This document shows positions 17,742 through 26,556 of a stretch of DNA of 42,492 nucleotides, piece by piece. Position 1 is the first letter of the stretch; every line of letters begins with the position of its first letter. The position numbers were made by a program, and so were the translations under genes. The stretch spans positions 1 through 42,492 of the forward strand of contig UQUV01000026.1 in the NCBI GenBank assembly GCA_900544305.1, read 5' to 3'. The DNA is from an uncultured Porphyromonadaceae bacterium. Lineage in GTDB: Bacteria; Bacteroidota; Bacteroidia; Bacteroidales; Muribaculaceae. Under the pieces are notes generated by a model. It was not told where the DNA came from and searched no databases. It saw only the letters and a list, made by a program, of their open reading frames with translations.

Positions 17742-18749
17742 CTATTTATTTCTGTTCCGCGCATATTCACGGATACGGTGAATCAAATCCTTACGATAGT
17801 CGATAAAACGCTCGTAGAACGTACGGATATGACGGATTTTCTTTTCTTCATAGATTTCAGCTATGGCAAAGAAGATACCCGTTTCTTCCACATCACCGAA
17901 TTCATCATTGATGGCAGTACCCAACATCCTCATTTTCGGAGAAAGGTTCATGTAAGAGTTCACCAATGGAGGAATATTGAAACCGGCTGCACGCACCTGT
18001 GTGTTAAGAATCTTATAGTCCTCCTTGAAACTGCCGCCTACAAACAGTCGCTGCATACGCGCCACGTTGATGTTGGCATCCAACGGCTGAATCGGTTCTA
18101 CCAGTTTTTCGTCGTCATGGAAATATTTGTCCAAGAAGTAGAGAATCATGTTACGGCACTCCATCGGATAGCTCGGATACATGGTCATTTTTCCAAACAG
18201 ATACTTGATTTGGGGATATACCACTACCAGCGCGCCAAGTCCGTCCCACAGATTGTCCAAAGCATACAACGCTTTTGCCCCTGCCTTTGTTGACTGATAC
18301 TCAACAGAAACAAACGAACGTCCCAATTCAATGGTATAGGGCAGAATTTCCTTGATGAACTTTGGAGAATATTTGAACATATGCGACATGGCAATATGAG
18401 GTACTCCGTTTTCATCCATCTTTATGTTTTCGCCCAGCAGGAAACGGTAGCCTCCGATAATTTCCTCAGCATCCGGATTCCACACAATAAGCTGTTGGCA
18501 AGGTTCGTCCATAAGGTCAAACTCGTCGATATCGGCACTTTTTCCCGTACCTCCGCCGGACGCACGGAAAGCGATTTCACGCAAACGGCCAATCTCCCAC
18601 ATCACGTTCGGTGAATTTTGGGAATCGACGATGTAAATTTCATTATGTCCCTTGTTGGTTGTACGCAAGAAGCGGGCTTCGGTAAGCTCCATCTTCAGCA
18701 AACTTTTATGTACCGGAGCAATGATGCTCTCAACTTTCATTCTATTCAT
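17742..18749 (-). CDS. glsB: GNAT-fold N-acyltransferase, GlsB-like
   Basis: 335-residue cytoplasmic protein of the OlsB/hemolysin-like N-acyltransferase group. Visible family blocks are RFLRTTNKGHNEIYIV, GRLREIAFRASGGGTGK, DEFDL, LIVWNPDAEEIIGGYRFLLG, and ELGRSFVSVEYQ preceding LDNLWDGLGALV. In Bacteroides, GlsB is reported to attach a 3-hydroxy fatty acid to glycine, the first step of glycine-lipid (and flavolipin-type) synthesis. The adjacent lyso-acyltransferase gene, overlapping by 4 nt, completes that two-enzyme pathway. The pathway assignment rests on known families and pairing, so an ornithine- or serine-based lipid remains possible. Confidence 0.78.
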   Translation of the reverse strand: MNRMKVESIIAPVHKSLLKMELTEARFLRTTNKGHNEIYIVDSQNSPNVMWEIGRLREIAFRASGGGTGKSADIDEFDLMDEPCQQLIVWNPDAEEIIGGYRFLLGENIKMDENGVPHIAMSHMFKYSPKFIKEILPYTIELGRSFVSVEYQSTKAGAKALYALDNLWDGLGALVVVYPQIKYLFGKMTMYPSYPMECRNMILYFLDKYFHDDEKLVEPIQPLDANINVARMQRLFVGGSFKEDYKILNTQVRAAGFNIPPLVNSYMNLSPKMRMLGTAINDEFGDVEETGIFFAIAEIYEEKKIRHIRTFYERFIDYRKDLIHRIREYARNRNK

Positions 18750-19573
18750 TTCTTTTCCGCAAGACTATATACAACTGATTTAACGTATGCAGCCCATTCC
18801 TTTTTCGAACGGCTATTGTCGAATGTCGTGTAAGGGATAGGCTTCCCAAAATGGAAAGTGAACGATTTTCCCTTGGCATCTACCATCTCGGCCGGAAGGA
18901 AAATCAGTTCAATATTAAATTTAATGCCCAGGCGTTTTCTTATTCTTGCAAACCGATAGAAGAACTTTGAGTTCAAACCTTCAAAATACACAGGAATTAC
19001 ATCACGCTTGGTTTCAACACTCTTGGTTATAAATGATTTCTGCCATTCCAAGTCGCAAACTTCCCCTTTATCGTTCATTCGCGAACACAGACCGGCAGGG
19101 AACATCAATATCTGCTCGTCGCCCGCATAGGCTTCCTCCACACGCTTCATCGCCTCACGCGACTGCGAACCATATTTATTAATCGGAAGAAACACGCTGC
19201 GAAGCGGCTTGATAGCCATCAACACGTCGTTTACAATACATTTGACACGGTTGTCATAACGGTCGCACAGAAACGACAGCAATGCCATTCCGTCAAGTCC
19301 TCCCAGCGGATGGTTGGACGCAAAGACATAACGGCCTTCAGTTGGCAGGTTTTCAACACCTTTACAGGATAATTTAATATCCAACGACTCCATTACTCCG
19401 CGGGCAAAATCCGGTCCTTCTTTTCCGACATTCTCACCCGATATCCGATTCAGTTCGTCCTGGCGGATGATACGGGCCAATTTCCGGAAAACGAATTCCG
19501 GAATAAAGCGGGAAGCACGCGGCATCTTACTGACGATAACCTGCTTAACGTCTAATCGTAACGAATTTTCCAC
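18746..19573 (-). CDS. glsA: Lyso-lipid O-acyltransferase, GlsA-like
   Basis: 275-residue PlsC-family acyltransferase. The catalytic block is NHPLGGLDG (residues 87-95), an H-x5-D variant of the usual H-x4-D. The acceptor-binding motif appears as MFPAGLCSR near residue 160, and IPVYFEGLNSKFFY follows. It would add the second acyl chain to the N-acyl amino acid made by the downstream GlsB-like enzyme at the cytoplasmic membrane. The start is GTG at 19573: an in-frame stop lies 9 nt upstream, and the next ATG would remove 16 residues that look family-typical. First gene of a four-gene operon (acyltransferase, acyltransferase, Wzi-like, lipoprotein) with coupling at the first and last junctions. 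Confidence 0.78.
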   Translation of the reverse strand: MENSLRLDVKQVIVSKMPRASRFIPEFVFRKLARIIRQDELNRISGENVGKEGPDFARGVMESLDIKLSCKGVENLPTEGRYVFASNHPLGGLDGMALLSFLCDRYDNRVKCIVNDVLMAIKPLRSVFLPINKYGSQSREAMKRVEEAYAGDEQILMFPAGLCSRMNDKGEVCDLEWQKSFITKSVETKRDVIPVYFEGLNSKFFYRFARIRKRLGIKFNIELIFLPAEMVDAKGKSFTFHFGKPIPYTTFDNSRSKKEWAAYVKSVVYSLAEKK

Positions 19574-19607
19574 TCTAATCTACTTTTTCATCCTATATTT
19601 CAGTCTG

Positions 19608-19639
19608 CAAAAGTAATATTTTAGAATGAATAACACAAT
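19608..19639 (-). promoter_or_regulatory. Promoter of the acyltransferase/Wzi operon
   Basis: Perfect minus-strand -7 TACTTTTG (plus CAAAAGTA, 19608-19615), with a 3-of-4 -33 ATTG (plus CAAT, 19636-19639) exactly 20 nt upstream. The leader is about 30 nt. Confidence 0.75.
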
Positions 19640-19712
19640 TTCAAGATATCATTTAACCGTTTTAGCCTCAATTCAATAAAAAATCACACGGTCTACTGGA
19701 TTTATACCGCCG

Positions 19713-19746
19713 TCAAAAACAAGGGCAAACCTCTGCGGTCTGCCCT
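19713..19746 (-). terminator. Terminator of the 254-aa secreted protein gene
   Basis: Stem AGGGCA/TGCCCT (19722-19727 with 19741-19746), extended by inner CC/GG pairs, followed on the minus strand by TTGTTTTTG. It lies 12 nt past the stop codon. Confidence 0.75.
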
Positions 19747-19758
19747 ATCCAAAAGTTG

Positions 19759-20523
19759 TCAATAAGTTATCTGGCGTTCCACCAAGCCAATAGGAACGTT
19801 GTCCGACTTGATGACAAGCCGCGTCCAGTTCCCTTTTCCATCCATACTGTCATAGAAGTAAGTCAGTACCGCTCCTTCTTCAATAGACATTTTAACCAAT
19901 CTTCCCTGTCCGTCGTAAACATACTTCCGCACTTCCACATATCCATCCATTTCATTGTTCATCGAAAACTCCACTATTTTCCCTTCCTTGTCCTTCTTTA
20001 CATAATCACTTTCCGAATATCCGTACTCCACAGTGTTTCCCTCCGCATCGGTTTTGATTTTCGAATTGTCCACCGGATAAACATTTGTCGATTTCTCTCC
20101 TCCTATAAACATATCCTCTGATATTTCCGACAATTTTCCTGCCACATAACTATAACGCTTTACAGAGAACAGAGCTCCGTTGTCATAGCGTTTTTCCTCC
20201 GTAAGATTGTCGCCGGTATAGGCATATTCACACTTTGTCGTCACTCCGTCCATTTCCGTTTCCGAAGTCAGCAAGCGGCCATCCTTGTCAAATGTCTGCA
20301 CCGCATCCTGCGGATACACGCCGACTTCACCCCAAGGATCAGGTTTTCCGGTTTTCACCACTTTACCGCCTTTCAATTCCGCCGTAAAAACAGAAGTCAC
20401 CACTTTGGAAGCCCCACCCTGCAGTTTACCGGTATTAGGAGTCATATCCACCTGCATCTGTGCATTTGCACCGACCGAAACAAAAAGTGCGGCAAGCATT
20501 GCCATTAACTTTCTACATTTCAT
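19759..20523 (-). CDS. Secreted YD-repeat-like protein (regulon member)
   Basis: 254-residue exported protein. A signal peptide (MKCRKLMAMLAALFVSVGANA) is followed by repeated short beta units of the kind seen in YD/Rhs-like repeats: VQTFDKDGRLLTSETEMDG, YAYTGDNLTEEKRYDNG, YSYVAGKLSEIS, YVYDGQGRLVKMSIEEG. The C-terminus has DGKGNWTRLV and VERQITY, a tail I know from small Bacteroidota secreted proteins. I chose the ATG at 20523 over 20580 because it begins the signal peptide and lies downstream of the predicted promoter. The 16-bp palindrome at 20618-20633 sits 68.5 nt behind its -7 box, as for the kinase operon. Function unknown; no catalytic motif or T9SS tail is seen. Confidence 0.78.
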   Translation of the reverse strand: MKCRKLMAMLAALFVSVGANAQMQVDMTPNTGKLQGGASKVVTSVFTAELKGGKVVKTGKPDPWGEVGVYPQDAVQTFDKDGRLLTSETEMDGVTTKCEYAYTGDNLTEEKRYDNGALFSVKRYSYVAGKLSEISEDMFIGGEKSTNVYPVDNSKIKTDAEGNTVEYGYSESDYVKKDKEGKIVEFSMNNEMDGYVEVRKYVYDGQGRLVKMSIEEGAVLTYFYDSMDGKGNWTRLVIKSDNVPIGLVERQITY

Positions 20524-20549
20524 AGCTATCGTGTTTAAAGAATTGCCTT

Positions 20550-20581
20550 CTAAGGTATAAAAATCAAGTTCTACCACCAAA
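20550..20581 (-). promoter_or_regulatory. Promoter of the 254-aa protein gene
   Basis: Minus-strand -33 TTTG (plus CAAA, 20578-20581) is perfect. The -7 TACCTTAG (plus CTAAGGTA, 20550-20557) has one mismatch. Spacing is 20 nt and the leader about 25 nt. Confidence 0.7.
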
Positions 20582-20617
20582 CAGAATCTGTATTTTCTGC
20601 ACCTTACGACCTGAAAA

Positions 20618-20633
20618 CTACGGATTTCCGTAG
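20618..20633. promoter_or_regulatory. Palindromic operator, copy 1
   Basis: CTACGGATTTCCGTAG: two perfect 7-bp inverted arms around TT. Its centre (20625.5) is 68.5 nt from the near edge of the -7 box of the 254-aa protein gene. It lies directly behind the terminator of the 1888-aa protein gene. Identical copies are at 26529 and 29338. Confidence 0.75.
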
Positions 20634-20634
20634 A

Positions 20635-20673
20635 GAAAAGTCACCCCGACAAGCTACTGCCTGCCGGGGTGAC
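20635..20673 (-). terminator. Terminator of the 1888-aa protein gene
   Basis: Stem GTCACCCCG/CGGGGTGAC (20640-20648 with 20665-20673), followed on the minus strand by TTTTC, 31 nt beyond the stop codon. It ends one base short of operator copy 1, which insulates the next unit. Confidence 0.85.
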
Positions 20674-20704
20674 TCCACCTGTCATAACAAATCGGGTATT
20701 CCCG

Positions 20705-23700
20705 TTATCTTTTCCATATGAATTTTGTTGCAGCAGCCGTATTGCCGTTGACCACTTTCACTACATAAACTCCTGAACCGAAACGACTGCAATCAATAGC
20801 GTACGCCGGAGCAAAAATACGGGCAATGTCCATCACTTGGCCGCCTGTCGACACTACATAGACAATCGCAGGTTCTTTCGGATTCCAGCCGCTGACAGTG
20901 ACCGTTTCCGCACCGCGGTCGTAAGCGACGTTCAATCCCCAGCCGTCTTCGCTGTCGTAGTCGTCAATCTCGTCAACGCCGCTACCGGCATCCTCACAAC
21001 GGATTGTCACCTCTGTATACACGCCGGAACCGTCGAGAGCCGTCGCACGTACCACAATATCGCCGTTACCAGTTCCGTTGGCTTTCAACAGACCGTTTTG
21101 ATTGATTGTTGCCAATTCCGAACCGCTGACAATCGTCCATACCACATTTGTAAATGTAGCTGCCTGCGGCAATACTTCTACAAAGAGGTGAAGTTGCGGC
21201 TGCTCAGCTACCAGTTCCATTTCAGATTCCAGACTGCGGATATAGAGCGAAGAAACACCTACCGTCGGAAGGGCATTTGCTGTACTTACAACATTCGAGC
21301 GCAATTCACCGGCAACCGAACGTGTTTGCGGCTTCTCAACTGGCACAAACGAAACGGCATAGAAACTTTCGCCTTCCGGAGCCGACAAATCCGTATAGTT
21401 CAACTGGCTGCCCGCCACTTCCGCAATTTTTTCCATTGCATCGGCACTGCTTCCGCGCAAAATAGAGTATGTGTCAACTTCCAGTCCTTCATAAGCATTC
21501 CACATCAGGTTGTAGCCGCCACCCACTGCCATATTCAGCATCACATGCAACGGCTTGTGGGCTGCGCTCTCATAGCTTTCCTGTCCGTTTTTCGCCAACA
21601 GACGGACAACATAGCGTTCCGACTTAACTTTCGGTGTTGACGAAAGGTCAAGGTAACGACCTTCGGAAACAGGGACTGTGTCGAGCACCAGGTAATTGTT
21701 GACACGCGACGTTTCTTTGCCAACTACAACGCGGTCAACCAATTCTGACATTCCTCCTGCATTCCATTCTACCCGATAGACGCCCGTTTCTCCGTCCACG
21801 TTCACACGGGCGATTTCAGCCACCGGCATTTCTGCCACTACGGCAACGCTGCCGGTATATGTATTGCCCAGCAAGGCATCTTCGCAATACGATTCAACTT
21901 CGAACGAACCGACTTCCTTGAACAGGAATTCTGCAATGGAATCACCACGATTATAGCTGATTTCCACCTTGTCGCTTTCACTGCGGAAACCGCAATCCAT
22001 TGTCAAATCAGAGAACACTGCAGGCACACGCACTTTCAGCGGAGCATTGGCAAACACTTCTGCCGGCACTTCAAACGCCACATCCGCAGCTTTGACAACA
22101 GTCACCGCCGAGCGGATTTGATTGGTTCCGGCTGTCAGCACAATCTGCTTAACGCCGTCAGTCGTCCACTTGGCAACAAATGTTCCGTTGCCCTTGTCAG
22201 TTACCAGCGTACCACCGTCAAGCTCTATCGAATAGCTGTCGGCTACCGTACCCACATACTTCAATTCCACGTCTTTTCCAACCACTACTTTTTCCGGTGC
22301 TTCCACATAGCCGTCAGCGGAAATGGTAACTTCTACCGGTGCCGTCATTGGGGAAACAGCATTCATCAGGTCAATGGCCTGCACCTGCACTTCATAAGTC
22401 ACGCCGGCTTCCAGACAGCTGAGCGGCACAATCCGCTGAGGTGTCGTAGCATACAAATAAGAGGATATCACCGTAGCCTTGTCGTTCAGCGCATTCATCG
22501 GAGAGATGACAAAACTGCCCGGTCCGGTAGCACCTTTTTTCTTAACACTGAAATTGTAACGCATCTGTACGCCCGGAGTATGATCATCCACGGCATCATT
22601 CCAAGTTATCAGCAAGCCTTCTTTCGTCTGCTTTGCCATCACATTTTCCGGCTTTTCCGGTGCCTGATTGTCGCAATAGCCTACAATTAACTCACTATTA
22701 TAACTATCGCCCACTTGCGGATAACGCCCGTCGGCAATCGGAAGGAACGGTTCCGTTTCCGAGGTCGGCAAATTAATGAAATCCACTTCGAAATTTGGAT
22801 AGAACAACATTGCCAGATAATAGTCTGTACCCGAAATCACATTGTCGCCAGAAATCTGGAACATCACATCCTGAAATCCATTATTGTCCCAATCTCTCAG
22901 TCTCCAGGAAGAACGAAGAGAGAAATCATAGTCACCTTTCAACGGGATTTCAATGTATTCGGTTGCCGGCCATTGTTCCATCGGAACACCCGGAACAACT
23001 CTAAGCAAATGTTGCGCCCTATCCAACACTGCCAAGTCAACCAACCCGTCGTTATTCAAATCGGCAAATAAATGCTCACCTATTTCAATAAATTCTCCAA
23101 GTTCTCTCGGATATCTGAAAATAAGCTGCGGTTCCAAATAGTTGTGCATCGCAGTAGAATCCTTCACCAACACGTATGTATCATAATAAGAACCGTCTGA
23201 AGACCGATCAGGCTCAATCAGAAAATCCGGGAATCCGTCATGGTTGACATCAAAGAAGTTTTCCAGTTTGAACTTAGTAAGCTCAACATACGACACATTG
23301 TCACCCTTATTCAACATAAAGCAGCCGTTAACACCGAAATCCACACTTTCAGGATAACCATCGTTATTGCAGTCCATTCGAAAGTCTCCCAAATAAACTA
23401 TATTAGACTTTTCACCGTCGATTGTTATATCCTTCAATTCATACTCGAAGTCTAAATCCGCATCACCGGTGTTATAGAATATATTTCCTTTTTTTGAGTC
23501 AATCATAAAATCCAGATAGCCGTCCTTGTTAAAGTCAAATATACCATACAGAGCTCCGGACAAATCCGAATTAAAAGTTTTGGGCACTAACGTAAAATTG
23601 CCCTGGCCGTCATTAGTATACATTTTGATTGAAAATGAATCAGCATAGCCGTCACCGTTGAAATCTGCACAGACTCCATAATGAACGGAATCGTCGGAAA

Positions 23701-26371
23701 CATCTATTTCGTCATACGGCAACACTGATATTTCCTTATTTTCAGCCACCAACTGTTTTCCGCCATATTCCACTGTCAGCCCCAGCGTCTTATTACCGGC
23801 ATTATTGAATACAACCTGTATGCGCGAACCTTCATCCTTAATAATTGTTCCGCCGCCTACGTTCCACACATATTTGGCTTCCGGTCGTGCCACCGTTTCC
23901 AGAAGCAGCGTGTCGGCAGTAGAAATACGGTTGCGGTTGGCAGTAAATACCACTTTATCAATTTCATGTTCGTAAACAAACTCTTCCGACCATGGGCCGC
24001 CCAATCCTCCGGCATCGATTGCCTGCACGGAAATATAATATATAGCACCCGGAGTCAACTGAACCGGATTGAACAATGTAGTCAAGTTTCTTCCCATATT
24101 ACCTTCGCGCAATGTGCGACGACGGCCGTCGGCAAGCGATGCCGCATTGAGAATGTCGCCCTTGCCCGGAGCCGTGCCTATACGCAGTTCGTATGTCAAA
24201 TCGCAGGCTGACGTTTCCGTATCTTCACCGGCAGTCCACTGGATACGCACACGTCCCGAACGGCTGTCGTAATAAGCCGTAGGCTTCGCCATTGCTTTTG
24301 GTGCCGTATTCTTATTCTCTTCAATCAGCGAACATGTAAAACCACTAGCCGGATAAATATAGTTCATATACCCATCGTTATCAAAATCGCCCACAATAAA
24401 ACGATGCAATTCTTCATCAAAATCGGCATATGTTGGCAAAAATAACGAAGCAGAAGCTGTAAAGTCGTCCTGAATGTCAACACGATATATGCTATAATCG
24501 GCATTGACGGTTTCTCCCCAAATTTCATACAGTCCGTCACCGTCGATGTCCTGACAGCCGCCAAACCTCAACTCTTCTTGAAAAGCCACTTCCTTTTTCT
24601 TGAAAACGCCGTTACCGTCGTTTCGATAGAACATCAGGAAGCTGTAGCCGCTACTGGTAGTATAATCCATCGGCAAAAGGATGTCGATGTCTCCGTCACG
24701 GTCAAAATCGCGGCAATACACATTGGAAATCACACCGTTGGTAACCAACGTTTTCGATGTGTATTTTCCTTCACTGCCATACATCATCAAATAGACGGTT
24801 TCCTCCTTTTCATCGAACAGCACATAGTCGAGTACGCCGTTACCGTCCAAATCACACTGGAAAATCTGTCCGACTTCAGAACTGACATAATAATTGTTGT
24901 CGCTCAAATAATACATGACACCGTCATATCCCACCAGTTCCGGCATTCCGTCCCTAGTCAAGTCGGAAACCAGCGATATGGTATTGAACGATGGTGGTGT
25001 ACCGTCAATCATCCAACCCTGATCCAACGACGGCAGACTGTTAATCCAGTTTCCGTCGCTTTCAGCCTGTACGGTATAGACGTCTTCCTTATTGTTTGTC
25101 AAATTGAAAATATTTTTCACAAATGTGCCGTCGGACAACTGACGATAGGCAACCGACTTATCATCGTGAGCCAGCAGGTCGATACGTCCGTCGTTGTCGT
25201 AGTCGGCAATCGTCAGGAATTTGGGAAAATCCATTTTCTCCATGCTGTAGTCGGCTCCCAGTCTGTAAGTATTCCACCAATCCAGAGCCACAACCATATT
25301 TCCGGTATTGTCAAGGTCTACCACTCTGTAACAAGGCTCAGTCCGCGACTGTGATACAGACTTCACTTCCTGCTGCTTTTTGCTATTTTCAAACAGATAA
25401 TAGGTCTTGTCCCATGAACCGTCATAGGCAACAAATCCCATTTTCCCATCTCCATTGAAGTCATAGAACAAATCTGGAACAGAATAAAACGGCAGAGCAT
25501 AGGAAACCGACTTCAAACCGGCACCTACCACTTTGTCAGGCCATACCTTTTTATCTTCGTGTTTGAACTCGGTAATATTATCCGGCAAATTCAACGTGCC
25601 TATCCATTTGGCATCTTTCGGATAGCCGCCTGTTGGCGAAGCATTCACCACTTTTATTTCAGCATTGTAGAATGCAGCTCCGAAAATGTCCTTATAGTAA
25701 ACCTCATCCAATTTGCGTGTTGCAAAAACGCCTCCTACCAGACACTCAAAATCCTGACTCTCCATCTCAAGCGCACTGCTGAGAAATATATTCCGAGCTA
25801 TGTATTTGACATTCTTAGTCAATCGGATATTAGCAATTCCATCGTGATAATTATCGCCGAATGTCACATACGGACAATCGATAGTCAAGTTTTCTATATC
25901 CAAAAAAGTAGACTTATCATCTTTATTGCTATATCCTTGATTCACAGTGACTCCACTACCCGAAATTGTCAGATTCTCAACTGTCATGTTCGAAAGTCTG
26001 ACACTTATAAGAGAATATTTTGTATTGCTGAATTTCTGGAATTCAGCCGGAGTGAACGAAAACTCGCCACCCAGTTCAATGGTTTTCACCGCATTACAAG
26101 CATTCAAGCTGACATGGGTGTTATTCGAAGTAGTTTTCACACCCGTCACCTTGTCATTGTTTTTCAGCGAAATACCATTTACATAGTAGGCTTTGCCATT
26201 GTAGTAAATCGTATCGGGAACGACACAGAGACCCTCTCCGTTAAAAGCCGTTACAGTAGCATAATCTCTACCAAAAGTGTACTCAAAATCGCCTTGCACT
26301 ATTGCCCAGGCCGGTAACGCGCCGACCAACAGCAGAAGGCTCAACAAAAAATGTGGAACAAATTTTTTCAT
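20705..26371 (-). CDS. Giant FG-GAP/Fn3 secreted protein with T9SS-like tail
   Basis: 1888-residue exported protein. Signal peptide to about residue 23 (ending LPAWA). Residues 25-270 form a repeat-like beta domain reminiscent of BspA-type surface proteins. From about 300 to 690 come at least seven FG-GAP/VCBS calcium-binding repeats (DFNGDGKMGF, DYDNDGRIDLL, DLDGNGVLDYV, DFDRDGDIDIL and others), then a fibronectin III-like domain (about 715-800). A second block of about six DxNxDG repeats (about 890-1170) precedes another Fn3-like domain (about 1240-1345), further Ig-like modules and a Big_2-like domain (ATINQNGLLKANG). The end (VVSTGGQVMDIARIF, FGSGVYVVKVVNG, TKFIWKR) resembles a T9SS sorting domain. 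Probably a calcium-stabilised surface or released adhesin; no enzyme motif seen. Operator copy 2 lies upstream. Confidence 0.82.
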   Translation of the reverse strand: MKKFVPHFLLSLLLLVGALPAWAIVQGDFEYTFGRDYATVTAFNGEGLCVVPDTIYYNGKAYYVNGISLKNNDKVTGVKTTSNNTHVSLNACNAVKTIELGGEFSFTPAEFQKFSNTKYSLISVRLSNMTVENLTISGSGVTVNQGYSNKDDKSTFLDIENLTIDCPYVTFGDNYHDGIANIRLTKNVKYIARNIFLSSALEMESQDFECLVGGVFATRKLDEVYYKDIFGAAFYNAEIKVVNASPTGGYPKDAKWIGTLNLPDNITEFKHEDKKVWPDKVVGAGLKSVSYALPFYSVPDLFYDFNGDGKMGFVAYDGSWDKTYYLFENSKKQQEVKSVSQSRTEPCYRVVDLDNTGNMVVALDWWNTYRLGADYSMEKMDFPKFLTIADYDNDGRIDLLAHDDKSVAYRQLSDGTFVKNIFNLTNNKEDVYTVQAESDGNWINSLPSLDQGWMIDGTPPSFNTISLVSDLTRDGMPELVGYDGVMYYLSDNNYYVSSEVGQIFQCDLDGNGVLDYVLFDEKEETVYLMMYGSEGKYTSKTLVTNGVISNVYCRDFDRDGDIDILLPMDYTTSSGYSFLMFYRNDGNGVFKKKEVAFQEELRFGGCQDIDGDGLYEIWGETVNADYSIYRVDIQDDFTASASLFLPTYADFDEELHRFIVGDFDNDGYMNYIYPASGFTCSLIEENKNTAPKAMAKPTAYYDSRSGRVRIQWTAGEDTETSACDLTYELRIGTAPGKGDILNAASLADGRRRTLREGNMGRNLTTLFNPVQLTPGAIYYISVQAIDAGGLGGPWSEEFVYEHEIDKVVFTANRNRISTADTLLLETVARPEAKYVWNVGGGTIIKDEGSRIQVVFNNAGNKTLGLTVEYGGKQLVAENKEISVLPYDEIDVSDDSVHYGVCADFNGDGYADSFSIKMYTNDGQGNFTLVPKTFNSDLSGALYGIFDFNKDGYLDFMIDSKKGNIFYNTGDADLDFEYELKDITIDGEKSNIVYLGDFRMDCNNDGYPESVDFGVNGCFMLNKGDNVSYVELTKFKLENFFDVNHDGFPDFLIEPDRSSDGSYYDTYVLVKDSTAMHNYLEPQLIFRYPRELGEFIEIGEHLFADLNNDGLVDLAVLDRAQHLLRVVPGVPMEQWPATEYIEIPLKGDYDFSLRSSWRLRDWDNNGFQDVMFQISGDNVISGTDYYLAMLFYPNFEVDFINLPTSETEPFLPIADGRYPQVGDSYNSELIVGYCDNQAPEKPENVMAKQTKEGLLITWNDAVDDHTPGVQMRYNFSVKKKGATGPGSFVISPMNALNDKATVISSYLYATTPQRIVPLSCLEAGVTYEVQVQAIDLMNAVSPMTAPVEVTISADGYVEAPEKVVVGKDVELKYVGTVADSYSIELDGGTLVTDKGNGTFVAKWTTDGVKQIVLTAGTNQIRSAVTVVKAADVAFEVPAEVFANAPLKVRVPAVFSDLTMDCGFRSESDKVEISYNRGDSIAEFLFKEVGSFEVESYCEDALLGNTYTGSVAVVAEMPVAEIARVNVDGETGVYRVEWNAGGMSELVDRVVVGKETSRVNNYLVLDTVPVSEGRYLDLSSTPKVKSERYVVRLLAKNGQESYESAAHKPLHVMLNMAVGGGYNLMWNAYEGLEVDTYSILRGSSADAMEKIAEVAGSQLNYTDLSAPEGESFYAVSFVPVEKPQTRSVAGELRSNVVSTANALPTVGVSSLYIRSLESEMELVAEQPQLHLFVEVLPQAATFTNVVWTIVSGSELATINQNGLLKANGTGNGDIVVRATALDGSGVYTEVTIRCEDAGSGVDEIDDYDSEDGWGLNVAYDRGAETVTVSGWNPKEPAIVYVVSTGGQVMDIARIFAPAYAIDCSRFGSGVYVVKVVNGNTAAATKFIWKR

Positions 26372-26459
26372 ACCGAATATGTGTTTTAATTATTATTTCA
26401 ATAATGGGTTAGAAACGCACTGACGAAACGGTCGGAACAAATCAATCCAACCGCCATTA

Positions 26460-26467
26460 CAAATATA
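26460..26467 (-). promoter_or_regulatory. Promoter -7 element of the 1888-aa protein gene
   Basis: Minus-strand TATATTTG (plus CAAATATA) matches TAnnTTTG perfectly. No TTTG lies 20 nt upstream, which fits an activator-dependent promoter. The leader is about 85 nt. Confidence 0.55.
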
Positions 26468-26528
26468 TGCCTTTACTTTCACAACCTTGGTAATCTTACT
26501 ACGCAAAAATCACATAACTGCCTAAATT

Positions 26529-26544
26529 CTACGGATTTCCGTAG
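26529..26544. promoter_or_regulatory. Palindromic operator, copy 2
   Basis: CTACGGATTTCCGTAG, identical to the other two copies. Its centre (26536.5) is 69.5 nt from the predicted -7 box of the 1888-aa protein gene. It lies 12 nt past the stop codon of the response regulator, in the gap between the two genes. Confidence 0.75.
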
Positions 26545-26556
26545 CATGAAACAATA

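Noticed and set aside
26529..26544. The palindrome as a rho-independent terminator of the response regulator
   Set aside because: No T-run follows on the minus strand. The identical copy at 29338 lies upstream of both divergent genes, where a terminator makes no sense, and copy 1 sits behind a separate real terminator.
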